From JBBQFC01 sp038321615 (GTDB lineage: Bacteria > Bacteroidota > Bacteroidia > Flavobacteriales_D > Cryomorphaceae): a stretch of DNA of 51,504 nucleotides. Below the pieces are notes generated by a model. The model did not search any database. It was not told the DNA's origin and saw only the letters and a list, made by a program, of their open reading frames with translations. Below are positions 43,984 to 51,504 of the stretch, piece after piece; positions within the stretch are counted from its first letter, which is position 1, and each line of letters starts with the position of its first letter. The DNA is taken from assembly GCA_038321615.1 (NCBI GenBank), contig JBBQFC010000018.1:1-51504 (forward strand), read 5' to 3'. Made by a program: the position numbers and the translations under genes.

Positions 43984-45123
43984 GTGAACATACCTTTGCG
44001 TGTAATTCTCATCGGCCCGGCTTATCCGCTAAGGGGTGGCATTGCCCATTTTAATGAAGCCTTCGCCCGGGCTTTACAAGCGGAAGGTCACCACTGCGAA
44101 ATCGTAAGCTTTTATCTCCAATATCCCGAAATTCTTTTCCCCGGGAAATCGCAATTCGCCAATGGTTCACCCCCGACCGACCTAACCATTCACAATTGGA
44201 TATCGAGTATCAATCCTATTTCTTGGTTTTCCGCTGCCAGAAAGATTCGGGCGCTGAAGCCCGACCTTGTTTTTGTGCGGTTTTGGATTCCCTTTATGGC
44301 GCCGGCATTGGGCACAATTCTCAGACGGCTGCGAAATGATAAAACGCGCATCATTGGGCTTGTCGACAATGCCTTGCCGCACGAACCGCGTCCGCTCGAC
44401 CGACAGCTTTCGACTTATTTTTTTAAAGCTTGCAAGGGTTTTTTCAGCCTTTCGGGACAAGTCGCTGGCGACCTACGCAAATTGGCTCCAGGCAAGCCTG
44501 TAGATTGGAGTCCCCATCCTATTTACCATCAGTTTGGCGAAGCAATATCAAAAGAAGCGGCCCGAAAAAAACTAGGAATCAGCGAAGGAGCGCGCGTTTT
44601 ACTTTTTTTCGGCTTCATTCGGCCTTACAAAGGGCTCGATCTTTTGCTCGATGCTATTTCTTTCATTCCGGAATTGAATATTACACTTGTCATAGCGGGC
44701 GAGTTCTACGGCGACAAAGTACAATACATGCAGCAAATTAATCGGCTGGGTTTGGATGGGAATGTAGTTATCAACGACGAATATATCCCCGACGCGGAAG
44801 TGGCGAATTATTTCTGCGCTGCCGACTTAATCGCCCAAACTTATCGCACAGCCACTCAAAGCGGAGTTACCCAAATAGCCTATCAATTGGAGCGCCCCAT
44901 GCTGGTGACTGATGTGGGAGGCCTTGCCGAAATAGTGCCCGATGGCCTGGTGGGCTTCGTAGTGAAACCCGAGCCACAAGCAATAGCTTTTGCAATCAAC
45001 CGTTTTTACAACCAGAATTTAGAGCAGGAATTTTCACAAAATGTAGCCCGCGAAAAAGCACGATTTTCGTGGACATATTTTACCCAAAAAATCATTCAGT
45101 TTGCCGAAACCATCCCTTCCTAA
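43984..45123 (+). CDS. Family 4 (GT-B) glycosyltransferase
   Basis: 379-residue cytosolic or peripheral-membrane transferase. The N-terminal Rossmann domain starts at VILIGPAYPLRGGIAHFNE. The C-terminal nucleotide-sugar domain includes VLLFFGFIRPYKGLDLLLDA and the GT4-type TQSGVTQIAYQLERPML...DVGGLAEIV. Retaining GT4 enzymes build capsular or lipopolysaccharide glycans; the donor is unknown. The start codon is GTG. The 3' end overlaps the next gene by 23 bp. Confidence 0.9.
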   Translation: MNIPLRVILIGPAYPLRGGIAHFNEAFARALQAEGHHCEIVSFYLQYPEILFPGKSQFANGSPPTDLTIHNWISSINPISWFSAARKIRALKPDLVFVRFWIPFMAPALGTILRRLRNDKTRIIGLVDNALPHEPRPLDRQLSTYFFKACKGFFSLSGQVAGDLRKLAPGKPVDWSPHPIYHQFGEAISKEAARKKLGISEGARVLLFFGFIRPYKGLDLLLDAISFIPELNITLVIAGEFYGDKVQYMQQINRLGLDGNVVINDEYIPDAEVANYFCAADLIAQTYRTATQSGVTQIAYQLERPMLVTDVGGLAEIVPDGLVGFVVKPEPQAIAFAINRFYNQNLEQEFSQNVAREKARFSWTYFTQKIIQFAETIPS

Positions 45124-46117
45124 ACCATTACGCGCATCGGTCATAGCTGTATGCGGTTGTTTGATCGCACTCAGTGCACTAGGGCAACCTCCCGCCAACA
45201 AGGTCGATTCCAAAGGGCGAAAACAGGGCGCCTGGACAAAGCATTATGCCGATGGAGGCGTAATGTACACAGGTCAGTTCAAGGACGACCAACCAATGGG
45301 TCGGTTCGAACGCTTCTATGAAGACAGCACGCTGCAAGCCAGCATCGATTACGCCAAATTGAAAGCGCGTGCGGTTTTTTATTACCCGGGTGGCGACAGT
45401 ATCGTGATGGCATCTGGGCCTTACATTGATCAGAAGCGCGACAGTATTTGGACTTTTTACAGTGCCGATGGCACCATCACTTCCCGAGAAAACTATTCGA
45501 AAGGATTCAAAGAAGGTCAACAAATTATCTACTATCCCGATGGTGCGATCTCGGAGAAAACCGAATTTGCGGCCGACGTACAACACGGTAATTGGGAACA
45601 GTTTTTCCCCGATGGAAAGCCTAAGCTCAAAGCATATGTGGTAAACGGCGTAAATTACGAAGGCGAGTATATTAGCTATTATCCAGACGGAAGCTTTCGC
45701 CAAAAAGGCAAGTACCTTGATGGCAAAAAGGAAAGTTCTTGGTACGACCACAACGAAGATGGATCGATTTACGCAATCTATGTTTACCGAAATGGGAACA
45801 TAATAGAAGCGTACCCAAAGAATGGACTCTTCGAAGCGTATTACCCCAACGATATAAAGAAAGACGAGGTAAACTACAAGGACGGCCAAAAACATGGTCT
45901 TTTCAAAACCTATTTCCCGAAAGGCGACTGGGTGACTGAAAAAGTCAAAGACCCCGATACGGGCGAAGAACGCCTGGTGCAAAGATTCTACGGAGCTCAA
46001 GTAGAGCAAGAAGGCAAATACCTGAACGGAGAATTGCATGGCGAGGTTGTGACTTACGCCGAAGATGGCAAGGTGCTTTCGCGAAAACGTTACGACAAGG
46101 GGGTACTTGTTCCTTAA
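45101..46117 (+). CDS. Secreted MORN-like (YwqK-type) repeat protein
   Basis: 338 residues built mainly of MORN/YwqK-like beta-hairpin repeats of about 20-24 residues (GRKQGAWTKHYADGGVMYTG, KEGQQIIYYPDGAISEKTEF, HGLFKTYFPKGDW, LHGEVVTYAEDGKVLSRKRY). A hydrophobic stretch near residues 11-28 (ASVIAVCGCLIALSALG) looks like a signal peptide. No ATG is available; TTG 45101 inside the upstream glycosyltransferase gene is the best start, although no Shine-Dalgarno is visible. The family is common in Bacteroidota and its function is unknown. A long antisense frame (45179-46135) is judged a shadow. Confidence 0.82.
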   Translation: MPKPSLPKPLRASVIAVCGCLIALSALGQPPANKVDSKGRKQGAWTKHYADGGVMYTGQFKDDQPMGRFERFYEDSTLQASIDYAKLKARAVFYYPGGDSIVMASGPYIDQKRDSIWTFYSADGTITSRENYSKGFKEGQQIIYYPDGAISEKTEFAADVQHGNWEQFFPDGKPKLKAYVVNGVNYEGEYISYYPDGSFRQKGKYLDGKKESSWYDHNEDGSIYAIYVYRNGNIIEAYPKNGLFEAYYPNDIKKDEVNYKDGQKHGLFKTYFPKGDWVTEKVKDPDTGEERLVQRFYGAQVEQEGKYLNGELHGEVVTYAEDGKVLSRKRYDKGVLVP

Positions 46118-46133
46118 TTTGTAATTTAAGCGC

Positions 46134-46847
46134 ATGAATAGAGCGCTGTACTTGACTGGCTTTCTCCTGATTTTTCTCGTCGGTTGTAGCGACGACGATA
46201 CAGGTCAAGTTACCAATCCGGAGCCGGGATACGCATTCTATCCCGCAGAATCTGGGCGATTCATTGTTTACCAGGTTGATTCCATTTACCATGACCAACC
46301 CGTGTCAAATGAGCCGGGAATTCACGACACGGTGAGTTTCTTCCTTAAAGAAGTAATCGATGGCGATTTTGATGACGCAATAGATGAGGTGAGCTTCGAA
46401 ATTAAGCGGTTTAAAAAATCGACGATCGAAGCCGATTGGCAATTGACCGATGTGTGGTTCGCCAAGCGCTCGAGTCGAAATGTCGAAAGGGTCGAAGAAA
46501 ACCAGCGTTTTGTGAAAATGGCCTTTCCTATTCTGGCTTCCGCCGAATGGGATGGCAACGCCCTGAACGATCTGGATGAGTGGGTTTACAAGTACGATAG
46601 CCTCTTCGAAAGTCGGAGCATCGATAGCCTTTTGTTTGATCGAACCATTCGGATTGATCAACGGAATTTCTTGACCCAGGTAAACGACGAACTTGCCTGG
46701 GAGCTCTATGCCGAAGATGTGGGTTTGATTTATCGGTATCATAAAGTGCTCTTCACCCGCCCGAATTATCTCAACAATCGGGTGGCCGCAAACATTATAT
46801 CGGGTATTGAATACCGATGGAAAATAATTAACTATGGATTTGAATAA
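46134..46847 (+). CDS. Hypothetical lipoprotein
   Basis: 237 residues with a lipoprotein signal peptide (lipobox LVGC, Cys18) followed by an acidic linker. The rest is a mixed alpha/beta region rich in aromatic and acidic residues (YPAESGRFIVYQVDSIYHD...), ending in GIEYRWKIINYGFE. I do not recognise a family. It begins 16 bp after the MORN-like gene and overlaps the following subtilase gene by 14 bp, so it is probably co-translated with that protease. Confidence 0.82.
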   Translation: MNRALYLTGFLLIFLVGCSDDDTGQVTNPEPGYAFYPAESGRFIVYQVDSIYHDQPVSNEPGIHDTVSFFLKEVIDGDFDDAIDEVSFEIKRFKKSTIEADWQLTDVWFAKRSSRNVERVEENQRFVKMAFPILASAEWDGNALNDLDEWVYKYDSLFESRSIDSLLFDRTIRIDQRNFLTQVNDELAWELYAEDVGLIYRYHKVLFTRPNYLNNRVAANIISGIEYRWKIINYGFE

Positions 46848-48489
46848 AGCATTAATAACTACTTGCCTGGTTTTATCGGCCTTCACGCTCAAATCGCAGA
46901 TAGGTTTCGATAAGTACATCGTTTATTTTTCCGATAAGGATAATACACCCTATTCGCTTTCCCAACCCGAAGCCTACCTTTCTCAACGCGCCATAGTGCG
47001 GCGTCAAAACCAAAACATAGCGGTCGACGAAAAGGATTTACCGATCGATCCCCAATACATTCAAGTCGTCCTCGATTTAGGAGATGTTGAGCTCTTAGCA
47101 AAAATGAAATGGTTAAATGCTATTTTGATCGAAACTACCGATCCTGCTGTGCTCGAAGCCATCGAAGGACTTGGAAATGTGACCCGTCTTGAAATTGCAC
47201 CTATTACATCCGGAAGCAACCCGGAAGTGGACCCGGAGCGTGGTTATGCCTTACCTAAAACGGATGCCGATTACGGCCCATCGTTCAACCAGATCAATCA
47301 GCTGAACGGCTTAGGCCTTCACGACGATGGGTTTCAAGGCCAAGGTATTTGGATAGGAGTGATGGACGGCGGCTTTACCAATGTGCCGACAGCAGCAGTT
47401 TTCGAATTTTTAAATTCCGATTCACGGATTTTGGCTACTTATAATTTTGTCGATCGAAATACCGACGTTTACCAGCGCAGTTCGCACGGTACCGCCGTGC
47501 TTTCGACTATGGCGGGCTTTCAGATCGACAGTTTAATAGGCACTGCTCCACAGGCATCTTACGTGCTCTGCATCACCGAAGACGTGCTTACGGAGCAACA
47601 CAGCGAAGAAGCGTTTTGGATAGCCGGAGCGGCTTATGCTGATAGTATTGGAGTCGACATTTTGAATACTTCGCTCGGATATACAACCGTAGATGACGGG
47701 TTAACGCAATACGGCTATCCCGACATGGATGGTAACACCGCTCTTATTACAATCGGAGCCGACATCGCAGCATCTCGTGGAATGTTGGTTGTGAACTCTG
47801 CGGGCAATAGTGGCAACAGCGACTGGTTTTATATCGGGGCTCCCGCCGATGGAGACAGCGTGTTGGCAATCGGTTCGGTAAATGCCATGGGCGATGCCAA
47901 TGGTTTTAGCTCTCGTGGCCCAAGCTTCGACGGCCGTGTAAAGCCCAATGTGATGGCGCAAGGTGGGCAGACCGTTGTAACCGATGGGGGCGGAGGGATT
48001 GCCACCAGCAATGGAACTTCTTTTTCGAGCCCAGTCTTGGCTGGTATGGCGGCGAGCCTTTGGCAAGCTTACCCTACAGCTACGGCTTGGCAAGTGCATC
48101 AAGCTATCGAAGCAAGTGCAAGCCTATTTACCAATCCCAATGATTCTATGGGCTATGGAATTCCCGATTTTGAAGTCGCTCGAGCAATTTTGAATGGTGT
48201 AGTGAGCAATGTAAATGAGCGTGAGAAACGCCAATCATTTGGAATCTTTCCGAACCCTTATTCCGAAGGTGTACTCTCCATCGTAGCTCCCGATGATGGT
48301 CGCACGTACGAAGTTATTACCGTATGGGACGTTTCCGGAAGGATGATCGCTCATCAACAACTGAACAGCACGATAAGCGTAAATGTCGCTTTCCAATGGT
48401 CGCCCATTCCTCTCACTCCCGGATATTATATTTTGGAACTTTCGGCTACCGATCAATTTCAGCGAACTGCACCCTTCGTGGTGCGTTGA
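46834..48489 (+). CDS. Secreted S8 (subtilisin-like) peptidase with T9SS sorting domain
   Basis: 551 residues. A signal peptide (about 1-21) and a propeptide-like region (to about 135) precede the S8 domain with Asp178 (GVMDGG), His218 (SSHGTAVLSTMAG) and Ser396 (NGTSFSSPVLAGMAA). The C-terminal 75 residues (FPNPYSEGVLSIV...VWDVSGRMI) form a type A T9SS sorting domain. It is shorter than the subtilase at 2.5-6.4 kb and has no MAM-like repeats. It overlaps the lipoprotein gene by 14 bp. Substrate unknown. Confidence 0.92.
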   Translation: MDLNKALITTCLVLSAFTLKSQIGFDKYIVYFSDKDNTPYSLSQPEAYLSQRAIVRRQNQNIAVDEKDLPIDPQYIQVVLDLGDVELLAKMKWLNAILIETTDPAVLEAIEGLGNVTRLEIAPITSGSNPEVDPERGYALPKTDADYGPSFNQINQLNGLGLHDDGFQGQGIWIGVMDGGFTNVPTAAVFEFLNSDSRILATYNFVDRNTDVYQRSSHGTAVLSTMAGFQIDSLIGTAPQASYVLCITEDVLTEQHSEEAFWIAGAAYADSIGVDILNTSLGYTTVDDGLTQYGYPDMDGNTALITIGADIAASRGMLVVNSAGNSGNSDWFYIGAPADGDSVLAIGSVNAMGDANGFSSRGPSFDGRVKPNVMAQGGQTVVTDGGGGIATSNGTSFSSPVLAGMAASLWQAYPTATAWQVHQAIEASASLFTNPNDSMGYGIPDFEVARAILNGVVSNVNEREKRQSFGIFPNPYSEGVLSIVAPDDGRTYEVITVWDVSGRMIAHQQLNSTISVNVAFQWSPIPLTPGYYILELSATDQFQRTAPFVVR

Positions 48490-48564
48490 TTTCTGCACAG
48501 ACAGCCGTCTATATCTTTTGATTGGCTAAGCCTGATGGGCTCTTCATAGCCCGTTATTTGCCAA

Positions 48565-50022
48565 ATGAGTCCTTGGATTATTCTCGTCGCGCTGTTGGCC
48601 TATTTTGGGCTTCTTATCCTTATCGCCCGTATTACCGGAGCCAAAGGCGATAACGCCAGTTTCTTCGTTGGTAATAGGCAATCGCCGTGGTACATTGTGG
48701 CTTTTGGAATGATCGGAGCTTCCCTGAGCGGAGTTACTTTCATTTCTGTTCCCGGATGGGTTGGCACCAGCCAGTTTTCCTATATGCAGATGGTACTGGG
48801 TTTCCTTCCAGGCTATATGGTGATTGCGTTTGTATTGCTACCCCTTTATTATCGGTTACAGCTTACCTCCATTTATACGTATCTGCTCGACCGGTTTGGG
48901 AATTATTCCTATAAAACCGGCGCATCGTTTTTCTTAATTTCCAGGGTCATTGGTGCGGCTTTTCGGCTCTACTTGGTGGCCACGGTGCTTCAACTCGCCG
49001 TGTTCGATAAGCTGGCCATACAAATTCCCTTTGCAGTTACAGTAATCATTACCGTATTGCTTATTTGGCTGTACACTTACCGCGGAGGTATCAAGACAAT
49101 CATTTGGACCGATACCTTGCAAACTGCCTTTATGCTCTTGGCCGTGGTGGTTGGAATATATTCTATCGGTCAAGCGCTCGAGCTTGACTTTGGTTCCTTA
49201 GTGGCTACCATCGACGCCAGCGAGATGAGCAAAACTTTCTTTTTTGACGACATCGGAGATAAGCGTTATTTTTTCAAGCAATTCTTTGCGGGTATGTTCA
49301 TTGCGATAGCCATGACGGGTCTCGACCAAGATATGATGCAAAAAAACCTTTCTTGCCGAAACTTGCGCGACGCTCAGAAGAACATGGTGACCTTCAGTAT
49401 CGTCTTAGTATTCGTCAATTTGCTGTTTCTCGCGTTGGGTGCACTTTTATACCTGTTTACTTCGGCAAAAGGAATCGCAATTCCCGAAAAAACTGATGAG
49501 CTATTCCCCATGCTCGCTGTAGAAGGTTACCTTGGTGCATCCGTAGGCTTGCTATTTGTAATCGGCTTGATCGCTGCGGCATATTCCAGCGCAGACTCGG
49601 CGCTAACGGCTCTCACCACTTCCTTTTCGATTGATATTCTGGAAGTAAATAAAATGGAAGAAATCAAAGCAACCCGTATCCGCAAACAAGTGCATATGGG
49701 CACATCTGTGGTATTGATGGTTGTGATCTTCGCGTTTTACCTACTCAATGATAAATCAGTAATCAGCCAGATCTACACCGTGGCCGGATACACCTACGGA
49801 CCATTATTAGGGCTTTTTGCTTTTGGTTTATTTACAAAGCGAGGCCTCAGCGATGCTGCCGTGCCGTATATAGCTATTGCTTCTCCGCTACTTTGCTTTG
49901 CACTGAGCTACTATTCCAAGCAATTATTTGGGGGTTATGAGTTTGGTTTTGAACTGCTCATTATCAATGGATCCATTACGTATGCAGGGCTTTGGCTCAA
50001 TTCTATGTTATCTAAACATTAA
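48565..50022 (+). CDS. Sodium:solute symporter (SSS family)
   Basis: 485-residue inner-membrane transporter with about 13 hydrophobic helices. Family features include the N-terminal FFVGNRQSPWYIVAFGMIGA, SLSGVTFISVPGWVG, the TGLDQDMMQKNLSCRN loop and AAYSSADSALTALTTSFSID (sodium-site serines). Likely imports a sugar, acid or other small solute with Na+; the substrate is not inferable. It lies 75 bp after the subtilase gene with no clear terminator between them. Confidence 0.92.
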   Translation: MSPWIILVALLAYFGLLILIARITGAKGDNASFFVGNRQSPWYIVAFGMIGASLSGVTFISVPGWVGTSQFSYMQMVLGFLPGYMVIAFVLLPLYYRLQLTSIYTYLLDRFGNYSYKTGASFFLISRVIGAAFRLYLVATVLQLAVFDKLAIQIPFAVTVIITVLLIWLYTYRGGIKTIIWTDTLQTAFMLLAVVVGIYSIGQALELDFGSLVATIDASEMSKTFFFDDIGDKRYFFKQFFAGMFIAIAMTGLDQDMMQKNLSCRNLRDAQKNMVTFSIVLVFVNLLFLALGALLYLFTSAKGIAIPEKTDELFPMLAVEGYLGASVGLLFVIGLIAAAYSSADSALTALTTSFSIDILEVNKMEEIKATRIRKQVHMGTSVVLMVVIFAFYLLNDKSVISQIYTVAGYTYGPLLGLFAFGLFTKRGLSDAAVPYIAIASPLLCFALSYYSKQLFGGYEFGFELLIINGSITYAGLWLNSMLSKH

Positions 50023-50164
50023 GAATTTTTACATTCCCAGACTCTAATTCTTTTGAAATCAAGGATTTATTGGTTTGCGCCAGCCGCTTGTTGAAAAGCC
50101 TTCAAAATAAATTAATCCAACCCGCTATTCTCGACGTTAGTAATGTGAACTTAAATTTATTCCT

Positions 50165-51504
50165 ATGAAAAAACTCAACTATTTAATTTGTTTCTCGCTC
50201 CTACTCATGTGTGGAGCTTCGGCTTTCGCCAATCACTTGAGCGCCCGCATTCTTTTCACTGCCCGATTAAATGGGGCCAATGAAGTGCCAGCAGTAAATA
50301 CAGACGGTTTCGGTGTCGGTACTTTTTTCCTAAATGCCAATCGCGACACGCTATGTCTTACAGTGACTACAGCAGGTTTGAGCGGAGCCATTACTGGAGC
50401 TCATATCCATACCGGCCAAGCTGGAGAGAATGGCCCGGTGCTGGTAAACTTTACAGGTAATGTAAGTGGAAACACTATTCAGGCTACGCTGACAGGAGCT
50501 TCGATAACTGCCGAGCTGCTCAGTGCCATGTTTACCGAAGGATTGTATTTTAATGTGCACACAGCACTCAATCCGGGTGGCGAAATACGCGGACAGATCA
50601 AGCCAGAAACCGATCGGAGCTACGTAACTTTTGCCGATGGTTCTCAAGAGGTGCCTGGAGTTAATACAGAGGGAACCGCTCTGGCGCTGTTCAAACTAAA
50701 TTCTTCAGGCTCAAAAGTGGACTACAAGGTTCAGGCGTCTGGACTTACAGGCCCTATAATGGCTGCACATTTACACTTGGCGGCTGAAGGTATGAATGGC
50801 GCTGTTGTGGTAAATTTGAGTGCCAATATCTCAGGCAACACCATCAATGGTTCGTTCGTTCCCGATGATTTCCCCGGCCTGCTCGAAGATATGGAAGCGG
50901 GTAACGTATATTTGAATATCCACACGGCTGAGTTTCCAAATGGTGAGATTCGCGGTCAGCTCGAATTGGATCCTACCCTTGCCCACGACGCTTCCTTGAA
51001 CACCGATGAAGAAATCCCTGCTCCTATTGGCTCCGATGGTCTCGGCCTTTTGTGGGCTTCATTAAGTACCACATTGGATACGCTATACTATGTTGCTCAG
51101 GTTGACAATCTCACAGGCCCAATTACTGGTGCACATTTTCATACAGGAACATTGGGAAATACCGGCCCTGTCGTTGTCCCCATGACTGACGATGTTAACG
51201 GAAACTTTATCGGCGGTTTTGTTACAGGAGCTGCCGTAACGCCCGAGCTAATAAACGCTTTTCTTTCAGGTGGTATTTATGCCAATATTCACACCGCTGC
51301 AAACCCGTCTGGAGAAATTCGGGGCCAAGTGTATAAGTATCTTCGCGAAGGTTATACCTACCAACTAAGCGGCGATCAGGAAGTGCCCGAAGTGGCTACC
51401 GCTGGCAAAGGATCCGGAATTGTGAGCATCGATCGCGATCAAACAAATGCCCATTTTATGATGGTGGTGAACGATTTGACCGGGCCGCTTGCCATGGGCC
51501 ATTT
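50165..51504 (+). CDS. Secreted protein with at least four CHRD domains (partial, runs off the window)
   Basis: The ATG at 50165 opens a frame that continues to the window edge (446 codons seen). A signal peptide (MKKLNYLICFSLLLMCGASA) is followed by repeated CHRD domains of about 115-125 residues. Each has a paired NEVPxVNT-like start, a GAHIHTG/AAHLHLA/GAHFHTG segment, and an NxHTAxxPxGEIRGQ end. Three domains are complete (about 30-150, 150-265, 270-395) and a fourth begins near 398. CHRD domains occur in chordin and in many bacterial secreted proteins; their role in bacteria is unclear. The missing C-terminus may carry a T9SS domain. Confidence 0.9.
   Translation, partial: MKKLNYLICFSLLLMCGASAFANHLSARILFTARLNGANEVPAVNTDGFGVGTFFLNANRDTLCLTVTTAGLSGAITGAHIHTGQAGENGPVLVNFTGNVSGNTIQATLTGASITAELLSAMFTEGLYFNVHTALNPGGEIRGQIKPETDRSYVTFADGSQEVPGVNTEGTALALFKLNSSGSKVDYKVQASGLTGPIMAAHLHLAAEGMNGAVVVNLSANISGNTINGSFVPDDFPGLLEDMEAGNVYLNIHTAEFPNGEIRGQLELDPTLAHDASLNTDEEIPAPIGSDGLGLLWASLSTTLDTLYYVAQVDNLTGPITGAHFHTGTLGNTGPVVVPMTDDVNGNFIGGFVTGAAVTPELINAFLSGGIYANIHTAANPSGEIRGQVYKYLREGYTYQLSGDQEVPEVATAGKGSGIVSIDRDQTNAHFMMVVNDLTGPLAMGH

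Noticed and set aside
45179..46135. Long antisense frame (318 codons) opposite the MORN-like gene
   Set aside because: The forward frame has clear MORN/YwqK repeats. The antisense frame arises from the repetitive codon pattern and has no family features.
48537..48552. GGGCT/AGCCC hairpin between the subtilase and the symporter as a terminator
   Set aside because: The stem is only 5 bp and there is no T-run after it.

Overview
The window is bacterial chromosomal DNA from a member of the Bacteroidota, most likely a marine or aquatic Flavobacteriales/Cryomorphaceae-like organism. Four things support this. Several secreted proteins carry the C-terminal type IX secretion (T9SS) sorting domain. 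There is a complete bat (Bacteroides aerotolerance) operon. The primary sigma factor is short and starts MRQLKITKSITNRES. Upstream regions carry the Bacteroidota promoter pattern (TTG or TTTG, 17-23 nt, then TAnnTTTG). The genus assignment is inference. Coding is dense, with many 1-17 bp gene overlaps. I found no rRNA, tRNA, prophage, transposase or CRISPR array.

Layout. 1-6.5 kb: end of an unknown gene, monomeric NADP isocitrate dehydrogenase, and a large secreted subtilase with three MAM-like repeats. 6.7-12.4 kb: SDR dehydrogenase and two-domain VOC protein, an MFS-type transporter paired with an endonuclease III that lacks its iron-sulfur cysteines, and an M1-family lipoprotein peptidase. 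12.7-16.8 kb: long-form GAPDH, RpoD and an HtrA-type protease, each followed by a terminator. 17.2-20.3 kb: a tight cell-wall operon (lipoprotein, dapF, GNAT, mltG). 20.4-22.9 kb: a TonB-dependent receptor.

22.9-31.2 kb (minus strand): moxR, DUF58, a short BatD-like protein, batA, batB, batC, batD, batE, nearly all touching or overlapping. 31.4-35 kb: MazG/HisE-like pyrophosphohydrolase, DUF4442 protein, ribH, a TPR membrane protein, and recF with an overlapping DUF721 (DciA-type) gene. 35.0-35.2 kb: a small array of 23-nt imperfect palindromes at a 36-bp period. 35.3-39.5 kb: ndk, SDR, DUF4199 membrane protein, GT2 glycosyltransferase, mnmA.

39.5-40.55 kb is a clear pseudogene of a DUF481-type outer-membrane protein, broken by frameshifts and stops. 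40.8-43.9 kb: a diheme cytochrome lipoprotein followed by a T9SS-exported FG-GAP/UnbV protein. 44-50 kb: GT4 glycosyltransferase, MORN-like repeat protein, lipoprotein, second T9SS subtilase, and a sodium:solute symporter. The window ends inside a multi-CHRD-domain secreted protein.

Most of this is ordinary flavobacterial core genome. The items most worth a second look are the cluster-less endonuclease III, the palindrome array, the decaying DUF481 gene, the diheme/UnbV pair and the compact bat operon with two BatD-like proteins.
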